Of a stretch of DNA of 64,000 nt, positions 57,199-64,000 are shown in pieces. The DNA lies in assembly GCA_902774245.1 (NCBI GenBank), contig CACYHQ010000003.1, forward strand, positions 62,001 through 126,000, written 5' to 3'. The notes under the pieces were generated by a model. It ran no database searches. It was given only the letters and a program-made list of their open reading frames with translations, and had not been told where the DNA came from. Each line of letters starts with the position of its first letter. Position 1 is the stretch's first letter. Both the position numbers and the translations under genes were made by a program. This DNA comes from an uncultured bacterium. Its GTDB lineage: Bacteria; Verrucomicrobiota; Lentisphaeria; Victivallales; UBA1829.

Positions 57199-60100
57199 AT
57201 GGATTCCACCTCAACCGCCGTTTGTCCCGTCTACACGAAATCCGAAACCCATGACCGCATCGATCTGTGCGGCGTCTGGAAGCATCAGATCAACACCTCC
57301 TCCGAACGTCCCGACGACAGTATTGCATGGGAGGATTACGAAGTGCCGGGCTGGAAGAGCGCCGTTCGCAAGGATGTGCCGTATTTCCTGTGGTTCCGGC
57401 GCGAGATCGAGGTCCCGGCGGCCTGGCAGGGCAAACGCGTCGTGCTGAACCTGCGCGGCGCACGGAATACCCCGAAAGTCTTCCTCGACGGCAAGCTCGC
57501 CGGAAGCAAGTTCGACGGCTGGACGCCGTTCGAGCTCGACATCACGGATTATGTGAAAGCAGGCAGCCGTCACACGCTCAATCTGTGCTGCGGTGACCGG
57601 AGCGCGGTCGAGGACCTCACGAAGAGCACGGACGAGATCGCGCACACGATCGCGCCGGTCGGCGGATTCCACGACAATTGCGGCCCGTTCCTGCCTGTTT
57701 ACCTCGACGCGTACGAACCGCTTCATTTGGAAGATTCCCGCCTCGCGATCGTCACTTCGGTCAGAAAAATGACCGTGAGTGTGACGGGCGCGGTCGTGAA
57801 TGCCTCGGGCGATCTGCCGGACGCTGCTTCGCTCAAGATCGAATGCGCCGTGCTGGACGGGGAGACGCCCGTGCTGACCTTCGGCGGCGTTCCGCAGTTC
57901 GGCGAGGTCAGACTCTCGGACGAGGCGGACGACGCGGCGTTCAATCCCGGCGCGTGGCGCTTCGAGGCGGCGTTCCCCGACGCGAAACTTTGGACGCCCG
58001 AAACCCCGACCCTGTACCGCCTCAGAGCCCGCCTGTTCTCGAACGGAAAACTCTGCGACGAATCCTTCACGCGGTTCGGATTCCGCGAGGTCTGGTGCGA
58101 CGGCCCCGACTTCTTCCTGAACGGCGTGAAGCGACGTCTGATGGCGTCGAGCACATGGCCCGCGTACGGCTACATCCCGCGCGAGGAGGTCTTCCGCCGC
58201 GTCCGCCAGTGGAAGGAGGACGGCATCCTCGCGTTCCGGTTCCACAACCAGCCGTGGCAGGAGGATTATCTGGAGGCGTGCGACGAATTCGGCATCATGA
58301 CCATCGACGAGTCGCCCGTGTACACCGACGGCAACGCCATGTACGCGTACAACGAAGATATCTTCTGGAACAACTTCGCCGACGTGCTGCGCGGCATGAT
58401 CCGGCGCGACCGCAACCACGCCTCGCTCGTGATGTGGAGCGTCGGCAACGAAATTCTGTTCATGGGCTCGGTCAAGTTCTGTCCCGACCTCAACCGGCGT
58501 CTCGGCGAGATGGGCACGCTCACGAAGCGGTTCGACCCGACCCGCGCCACCATGTTCGAGGCGGACCGCGACCCGGACGGTAAGTACGACATGATCGGGC
58601 TGCACTATCCGCATGAGATGCCCGCTCTGTATGCGTACCCCGACGCCGCCGAATGGCTCGGCCGCCGCATTGAGGCTGAGGCCGCGGGCGGCATGCTCGG
58701 CAAACAGTCCGGCACGTTCTTCTGGGACCGCAAGAAACCGCTGTATATCGGCGAATACCTGTGGTGCCCGCAGACCGACTACTCCGTCGGCTCCATCTGG
58801 TTCGGTGAGGACGTCTACCTCAGCCGCGAGAAATGCAACCGAGACGCGAAATATCTGGGCTGGATCGACCAGACCGAGGCGTTCCGCATGGCGAATGTCA
58901 CCGGCATGTGCCCCTGGACCGCCTACGGGTTCGGCGGCACGTCCGTCCCCGGCGCGGCCGAGGCAGAAAAGATATTCTACCGGCGGATCGCGTGTTTCCG
59001 CCGCGACCGTTCGTCGCGCGTGTTCGCCGGAACGAGGAAAAACGTCGCGTTCGACGTGCTCAACGATTCGCCGGAGACGCAGGATTTGAAGCTGATGATC
59101 GCCGTCGACGGCATGGATACGGATTCGACCGAATTCACGCTCGAACCGGGCGGCGCGCGCACGGTCTCGCTCGGTTTTTGGGCGAAACCTGTACAGGGGA
59201 AAGCTCTGCCCGAATATGAGACTACCACGCTCAAATTCCGTCTGACCGCCAACGGGACCGAGGTCCAGCGCGAAAGCTTCCAATACAAGATCTATCCCGT
59301 GCCTGCCGGAGAGGATAAGGAAAATGTCTTTATTTACTGTGCGCCCGGCGACCTCGATTTCGCCTCGCTGAATCCGGCGGCGGACATCGTGGTCATCGCC
59401 GAAAACGTGCTTGGCACGCCCGAAAGTCCCGCGCAGTTCGATACGGACGGATTCCGGCGTTTCCTCACGGCGGGCGGCCGCGCACTCGTTCTGGCGCAGG
59501 ACACGCTCGATCCGCTCGGGCTCGGCGTAAACCTCACCGACCACGCGTCGACCATGGCGTTTCCGCTCGCGCCGAACCATCCTCTGCTCGCCGGACTTGA
59601 AGCCGCCGACTTCAAATGGTGGGCGGACGGGCATTACATCTCCCGCCGCGAGGTCATCCGCGAGGGCCGCAACGGCCTGGAATTACACCTCGTGACGGGC
59701 GGGTTCAGCGCCCTCGCGCAGGGGCCGTTCGCCGATCTGCCGTTCGGGGACGGCCACGCCGTGCTGATGCAGTTGCTCGCCGGGAGCAAACGCGCCTCCG
59801 AGCCCGCTGCTGAAATCCTGTACAAGAACGCCGTTTCCTACCTCAAAAATCTCCCGCGCAAACCCGCCGTCCCGGTCAAAGTGCTTGCCTCCGATCCCGA
59901 CGTTCTCCGCGTGCTGCGGATCGTCGGCGTGAACGATTCCGGCGCGGACGATGCGCGGTTCATCGCGGTCGACGGTGCATGCCCCGGCCTGAACATGACA
60001 CCGGATCAGCTCGCGGCGTGGATACGCGACGGCGGCGTTTTCTGCTGGCACATGCCCGATGCGCAGACGTTCGAAGCCCTGAAACACGCCATCGGAGCGG

Positions 60101-61260
60101 ACGGGATCGCCTGCGTGAAGGGCGATTGCTCCGGCTTCATCTCCGACCGCGAGTCGCCGCTACTCTTCGGCGTTTCCCACGAGGACCTCACGCACTGCCG
60201 CATCTACGACTGGGACAGCAAGCTCGACATTCAGCCCGATGCCGTTTCCATGCGGTTCGTGCCGGAAGCGTTCGCGCCGCCCGGTCCGGTCTCCGGCGCG
60301 GTCAAGCTTGACGGCGGCCCGGTTCCGATGAACACGCCCCCGGTCGGCATGCCGGGATTCGTCGATCCCGCGCCGCATTCGGTCTTCACCGCAGTTCGTG
60401 AAAAGGCCGGCCTCGTCTGCCTGACGCTCCGCATCGACGCCCCCGAGGCGCTGCCGGACATCATCGACATGGGCGTGAACGGAGGGCATTACGTGTTCAA
60501 GTTTGCCGAAAAGCCGCTCTGCCGCATCGCGGTCGGCGATACGGAACAGGTCTGGTTTGTGCCGGACAGCCCCGGCGAATACCGCACCGTCATCCATCTT
60601 CCCGCCGGGACCTCGCGGATTGACGTCCGCGGCGCGGGCCGTGCCGGAGTCGGCGCGGGCGTGTTCGCCGAGGCGTATCTCTCCGAGACTGACTACCCCG
60701 CCGGAACCGAAGTCCCCGCCGTGCCGGGTTCGCTCGTGAGCTGGAAGCTCGGCGAAGGCCGCGTGGTGCTGGACGGCGCGAACTGGACGTGCGTCCGCGA
60801 CAGCAACGGTCCGCGCGGCGAACGCTATCTGAGCGGGCTTCTGCGCAATCTGGGTGCTGGATTCTATACGGATCGCCGTGACGCGGGCGAATCCGACGAC
60901 CCGGACAACCTGATCTCGCAGACGCGTATCGCGGGCGGGCTCGTCCAGGTGCTCTCCAACAACACGCTTGTCGAGCTGGAAACCGACTTCGAAACGTCTC
61001 AGTCCGGCGTCCATGTCGTGCACATCGACGCCGTCTGCTACCCCTACCAGCGCATCTATTCCCAGGTCACGATCGAGATCGACGGCAAGCTCGCCGCCGA
61101 ACGCGAGATCCCGTCCGACGTGACCGCCGGGTACGACCTCGCCGAAATCGCGCTCGACGCAGGAAAGCATCATGTCCGCATGACCTACGGCAACGACGGA
61201 TTCGGCGACGGCGGCGACCGTGCGCTCTTCATCCGCAAGCTGAAAGTCATGCCGAAATGA
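57199..61260 (+). CDS. GH2-like glycoside hydrolase, large multi-domain
   Basis: 1353 residues, no signal peptide, with ATGGAGGCC before the start. The N-terminal jelly roll is the GH2 sugar-binding type (PYFLWFRREIEVP; RVVLNLRGARNTPKVFLDG), followed by an Ig-like domain and a TIM barrel with MWSVGNEI (acid/base Glu418) and PLYIGEYLWCP (nucleophile Glu519), about 100 residues apart as in GH2. The other 800 residues include ThuA/class-I-amidotransferase-like segments (VVIAENVLGTPESP) and a final beta-sandwich. The substrate cannot be read from sequence; beta-galactosidase, glucuronidase or similar are possible. It seems to act in the cytoplasm. Confidence 0.82.
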   Translation: MDSTSTAVCPVYTKSETHDRIDLCGVWKHQINTSSERPDDSIAWEDYEVPGWKSAVRKDVPYFLWFRREIEVPAAWQGKRVVLNLRGARNTPKVFLDGKLAGSKFDGWTPFELDITDYVKAGSRHTLNLCCGDRSAVEDLTKSTDEIAHTIAPVGGFHDNCGPFLPVYLDAYEPLHLEDSRLAIVTSVRKMTVSVTGAVVNASGDLPDAASLKIECAVLDGETPVLTFGGVPQFGEVRLSDEADDAAFNPGAWRFEAAFPDAKLWTPETPTLYRLRARLFSNGKLCDESFTRFGFREVWCDGPDFFLNGVKRRLMASSTWPAYGYIPREEVFRRVRQWKEDGILAFRFHNQPWQEDYLEACDEFGIMTIDESPVYTDGNAMYAYNEDIFWNNFADVLRGMIRRDRNHASLVMWSVGNEILFMGSVKFCPDLNRRLGEMGTLTKRFDPTRATMFEADRDPDGKYDMIGLHYPHEMPALYAYPDAAEWLGRRIEAEAAGGMLGKQSGTFFWDRKKPLYIGEYLWCPQTDYSVGSIWFGEDVYLSREKCNRDAKYLGWIDQTEAFRMANVTGMCPWTAYGFGGTSVPGAAEAEKIFYRRIACFRRDRSSRVFAGTRKNVAFDVLNDSPETQDLKLMIAVDGMDTDSTEFTLEPGGARTVSLGFWAKPVQGKALPEYETTTLKFRLTANGTEVQRESFQYKIYPVPAGEDKENVFIYCAPGDLDFASLNPAADIVVIAENVLGTPESPAQFDTDGFRRFLTAGGRALVLAQDTLDPLGLGVNLTDHASTMAFPLAPNHPLLAGLEAADFKWWADGHYISRREVIREGRNGLELHLVTGGFSALAQGPFADLPFGDGHAVLMQLLAGSKRASEPAAEILYKNAVSYLKNLPRKPAVPVKVLASDPDVLRVLRIVGVNDSGADDARFIAVDGACPGLNMTPDQLAAWIRDGGVFCWHMPDAQTFEALKHAIGADGIACVKGDCSGFISDRESPLLFGVSHEDLTHCRIYDWDSKLDIQPDAVSMRFVPEAFAPPGPVSGAVKLDGGPVPMNTPPVGMPGFVDPAPHSVFTAVREKAGLVCLTLRIDAPEALPDIIDMGVNGGHYVFKFAEKPLCRIAVGDTEQVWFVPDSPGEYRTVIHLPAGTSRIDVRGAGRAGVGAGVFAEAYLSETDYPAGTEVPAVPGSLVSWKLGEGRVVLDGANWTCVRDSNGPRGERYLSGLLRNLGAGFYTDRRDAGESDDPDNLISQTRIAGGLVQVLSNNTLVELETDFETSQSGVHVVHIDAVCYPYQRIYSQVTIEIDGKLAAEREIPSDVTAGYDLAEIALDAGKHHVRMTYGNDGFGDGGDRALFIRKLKVMPK

Positions 61261-61300
61261 TTCGCCTTGCCTGAGTTTGAGGCTCAATCGTGTTTCAACT

Positions 61301-61338
61301 CGCCGCCGTATCCGTTTCCGCAACGGGCGGCGGCTTTT
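61301..61338 (+). terminator. Terminator of the GH2-like gene
   Basis: CGCCGCC (61301-61307) pairs with GGCGGCG (61326-61332), followed by GCTTTT. The T-run is short. Confidence 0.65.
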
Positions 61339-61402
61339 CCGTTCTCCTCTCCGTTTTTTGAAAAATAAACCATTAAATCTATGAAAAAAAACAAATAGTG
61401 CA

Positions 61403-61431
61403 TTGATTTTTCCGCGGGTGTACTGTATAGT
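61403..61431 (+). promoter_or_regulatory. Promoter of the GH39 gene
   Basis: TTGATT, 17 bases, TATAGT, about 110 bases before the start codon. Confidence 0.65.
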
Positions 61432-61538
61432 TTAAACGAAAAAATGTAGTTTTCCGCCTGCCTTCCTGTTCCCGCAAGCTCAAAGCGGGCGGTCTGAACC
61501 GCATGTGATTCCGAACCTAAAGCTCAAGGAGCAAGTTC

Positions 61539-63833
61539 ATGAAAAAACAAACAGCAGCTTCCCCCGCAAAGAAGAATGAAACCCGCGTCATCGAGTCCGA
61601 CCTCTCGCAGCTCAAAGGGCCGCGTTCCATGGTCTGGAGCGACTGCGTCGGCGCCGGCCGCATCGGCGAAGGCCTCCGCGAATCCTGGCGCAAACAGCTG
61701 GAACACTGCCACAAGGAATTCGGATTCCGTTACCTACGCGCGCACGGCCTGCTCCACGACGAGATGCGCGTGTACACCGAGGACAAAAAGGGCAACCCGG
61801 TCTACAACTTCATGTACATCGACGATGTGTACGATTTCCTGCTCTCCATCGGCATGAAGCCGTTCGTCGAGCTCGGATTCATGCCCGAAAAGCTCGCCTC
61901 CGACAGCTTCAAGGACGAACGTCCCGACTTCAACGAGGACACCGTCTTCTGGTGGAAGGCCAACGTGACCCCGCCGAAGAAATACGAGAAGTGGGACGCG
62001 CTCATCAAGGCGCTCGTCCAGCACTGGACCGACCGCTACGGAGCGGATGAGGTCAAGACCTGGCGTTTCGAGGTCTGGAACGAGCCGAACCTCAACATCT
62101 TCTGGCGTCTCGCCGAAAAAGACCGTCTCCCCGAATATCTCAAGCTCTACGAACACACCGCCAAGGCCGTGAAGTCCGTCAACAAGGACTACCCCGTCGG
62201 CGGTCCCTCCGGCGCCGGGCCGGTCTTCATCGAGGAGCTGATCGACTTCTGCAACAAGAAGAAAGTCCCGCTGGACTTCATCACCTACCACACCTACGGC
62301 CTCGGCGACGGCCCCAGCGGCCTCGACCAGTATGGCAACCGCAAGCTCTTCCTGCACCCCAGCCTCCACTACGTCTGCGACAGCGCGAACCAGCCGCTCC
62401 CCGCCATCGTCAAGAAGGGCAAAAAGAAACTTCCGGTCTACATCACCGAGTGGAATTCCTCCTATTCGCCTGTCGACCCCGTGCACGATTCCTTCTTCGC
62501 CGGTCCGTTCATCCTGGAACAGCTCCGCAACACCGAGGCGCTCGATTCCATGAGCTTCTGGACGTTCACCGACATCTTCGAGGAAAATGGCCCCGCGCCG
62601 CGTCCGTTCCACGGCGGTTTCGGCCTCATGTCCTACCAGGGCATCCCGAAGGCCGCGTACTGGGCGTACAAATACCTCTCCCTCCTCGGCAACACCGAGC
62701 TCGTTTCCTCCGATAAATCTTCCTACGTCTGCCGCGACGAAAAGGGCGGCGTGCAGGTCCTCTTCTGGGATCTCTCCCACCCCACCGACGGCGGCAAGGT
62801 CAGCAACCAGGACTTCTTCTTCAAGACCGTCCCCGCCACGAACAAGGGCGAGGCGTCCGTCGTGCTGCATCACCTCCCCGCCGGCGAATACGATGTCAAG
62901 GTCTACATGATCGGGTTCCAGCAGAACGACCCGTACACGCTCTGGCTGAACGCCGGTGCCCCCTCCGACCTCACCCGCGAGGATGTGGAGGAGATCAAGA
63001 AGAACTCCGCCATGGAACCAGTGTTCCAGTCCGGCATCAAGGTCGACGGCATGGTCACGCTCACGATGCCGCTTCAGGCGAACAGTGTGTATTTCATCAG
63101 CCTCACGCCGACCAAGCTCGCCCCGGTAAAGGCCGCTCCCGCGAAGAAGGCGGAAGCCAAACCCGCGGAAAAGGCTCCGGCGAAAGCCGCCGCTCCTGTG
63201 AAGAATGCTGAGGCGAAACCCGCCGCGAAATCTGCTGAAAAGCCGGCACCTGCGAAGAAGGCGGAAGCCAAGCCTGCGGCAAAAGCCCCGGCGAAGAAGG
63301 CGGAAGCCAAGCCTGCGGCAAAAGCCCCGGCGAAGAAGGCTGAGGCGAAACCCGCCGCGAACCCTGCCGTCAAGGCTCCGGCGAAGGCCGCTGCTCCGGC
63401 GAAGAAAGCCGCTCCGGTGAAGCCTGCCGCCAATGCTCCGGCTAAGAAAGTCGCTCCGGTCTCGGCGAAGAAGGCCCCGGCAAAACCCGCCGCCAAGCCT
63501 GCGGCCAAACCGGCTCCCGCAAAGGCCGCTGCTCCGGCCAAGAAATCCGCTCCCGCTCCGGCGAAGAAAGCCCCGGCTAAATCCGCCGCGAAGCCCGCCG
63601 TCAAGGCCCCTGCGAAAAAAGTCGCTCTAGCTTCGGTGAAGCCCGTAGCCAAGCCTGCCGTCAAAGCTCCGGCCAAGAAATCCGCTCCGGCTCCTGCTAA
63701 GAAGGCTCCGGCGAAGCCCGTAGCCAAGCCTGCCGTCAAAGCTCCGGCCAAGAAATCCGCTCCGGCTCCTGCTAAGAAGGCTCCGGCGAAACCCGCCGCC
63801 AAAGCTCCGGCGAAAAAGCCCGCGAAGAAATAG
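61539..63833 (+). CDS. GH39 glycosidase with Lys-Ala-Pro (histone H1-like) tail
   Basis: 764 residues with AAGGAGC before the ATG. Residues about 25-525 are a GH39 enzyme: FEVWNEPNLNIFW with acid/base Glu182, and PVYITEWNSSYSP with nucleophile Glu304, as in beta-xylosidases. There is no signal peptide. From about 528 to the end (some 235 residues) the chain is almost only Lys, Ala and Pro with a few Ser, Glu and Val (KAEAKPAAKAPAKK-type repeats), strongly basic like histone H1 C-tails. DNA repeats here (63265-63345 and 63700-63790) would allow length change. The tail could bind polyanions such as nucleic acid or acidic glycans; its role is unknown. Confidence 0.85.
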   Translation: MKKQTAASPAKKNETRVIESDLSQLKGPRSMVWSDCVGAGRIGEGLRESWRKQLEHCHKEFGFRYLRAHGLLHDEMRVYTEDKKGNPVYNFMYIDDVYDFLLSIGMKPFVELGFMPEKLASDSFKDERPDFNEDTVFWWKANVTPPKKYEKWDALIKALVQHWTDRYGADEVKTWRFEVWNEPNLNIFWRLAEKDRLPEYLKLYEHTAKAVKSVNKDYPVGGPSGAGPVFIEELIDFCNKKKVPLDFITYHTYGLGDGPSGLDQYGNRKLFLHPSLHYVCDSANQPLPAIVKKGKKKLPVYITEWNSSYSPVDPVHDSFFAGPFILEQLRNTEALDSMSFWTFTDIFEENGPAPRPFHGGFGLMSYQGIPKAAYWAYKYLSLLGNTELVSSDKSSYVCRDEKGGVQVLFWDLSHPTDGGKVSNQDFFFKTVPATNKGEASVVLHHLPAGEYDVKVYMIGFQQNDPYTLWLNAGAPSDLTREDVEEIKKNSAMEPVFQSGIKVDGMVTLTMPLQANSVYFISLTPTKLAPVKAAPAKKAEAKPAEKAPAKAAAPVKNAEAKPAAKSAEKPAPAKKAEAKPAAKAPAKKAEAKPAAKAPAKKAEAKPAANPAVKAPAKAAAPAKKAAPVKPAANAPAKKVAPVSAKKAPAKPAAKPAAKPAPAKAAAPAKKSAPAPAKKAPAKSAAKPAVKAPAKKVALASVKPVAKPAVKAPAKKSAPAPAKKAPAKPVAKPAVKAPAKKSAPAPAKKAPAKPAAKAPAKKPAKK

Positions 63834-63857
63834 TAAGCGGTCCGTTTCGACTGATTT

Positions 63858-63898
63858 GCCCGGCATCGGAATCACGGTTTCCATGCCGGGCTATTTTC
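63858..63898 (+). terminator. Terminator of the GH39 gene
   Basis: A perfect 9-bp stem GCCCGGCAT/ATGCCGGGC (63858-63866, 63883-63891) is followed by TATTTTC. Confidence 0.8.
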
Positions 63899-64000
63899 TT
63901 GATCGCTGATTGTTCGGGAATCTGATAATTGCATGTGCCGAATCCACCCGAAACGGCAATTTTAATTTATTCTCGAAAATACTGTACACGGGATGTCAAA

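Noticed and set aside
57211..59634. Reverse-strand frame of 807 codons, and similar long antisense frames at 27401-29026, 30557-32308 and 36114-37658
   Set aside because: All mirror well-supported genes (GH2-like, xylB, dnaX, glmS) and arise from GC-rich codon bias.

Overview
The window joins a DGR-bearing prophage (about bases 1-27,238) to a stretch of host chromosome (27,239-64,000). The host looks like a PVC-superphylum bacterium, most likely a gut Lentisphaerae (Victivallis-like). The reasons are a PilM/secretin gene cluster ordered like Akkermansia Amuc_1102-1098, a large AIDA-repeat/RTX surface protein, glycoside hydrolases with a LacI regulator, and moderately high GC. No 16S rRNA gene is present, so this is inference.

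Prophage. The left end is cut by the window, so terminase, lysogeny genes and the left attachment site are not seen. From the left it holds: the end of a tape-measure-like protein, a collagen-repeat fibre, a strand-loop-strand (AIDA-type) repeat fibre, a portal, a Mu-F-like head protein, two proteins with Mtd-like N-termini, and a diversity-generating retroelement (DGR). The DGR comprises variable protein, VR, TR and reverse transcriptase. Next come small genes, a patatin-like phospholipase with two small membrane proteins, scaffold, major capsid protein, connector, and a TibC-type autotransporter O-heptosyltransferase. A reverse-strand cassette of seven small unknown genes follows, then neck, tail terminator and tail tube genes, tail chaperones joined by a -1 frameshift, two more tail or fibre genes, and a tyrosine integrase beside tRNA-Ser(CGA).

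The standout content is a phage that seems to diversify its surface in two ways. The DGR rewrites a lectin-like C-terminus: VR and TR differ at 17 positions, all at template adenines. In addition, a heptosyltransferase of the family that glycosylates SGG-rich strand-loop-strand repeats lies in the same prophage as a protein built of such repeats. The host also carries a protein with these repeats, so the enzyme could act on phage fibre, host adhesin, or both.

Host region. Leftward genes are an xylulokinase-type kinase, a secreted proline-rich protein, dnaX (with an A9 slippage site predicted to make a short gamma form) and a phosphofructokinase. Rightward genes are a lipoprotein, glmM, glmS, a HAD phosphatase, secG, the pilus-like operon (Amuc_1102-like, PilM-PilN fusion, 1100-like, 1099-like, two secretins), the AIDA/RTX protein, a 21-copy AAGC repeat, a small membrane protein, a double-MarR regulator, a LacI regulator, a GH2-like hydrolase and a GH39 enzyme with a long Lys-Ala-Pro tail.

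Promoters throughout fit TTG(A/C)NT - 16/17 bp - TATATT-like boxes. The reverse-strand prophage genes use the same pattern as the host.
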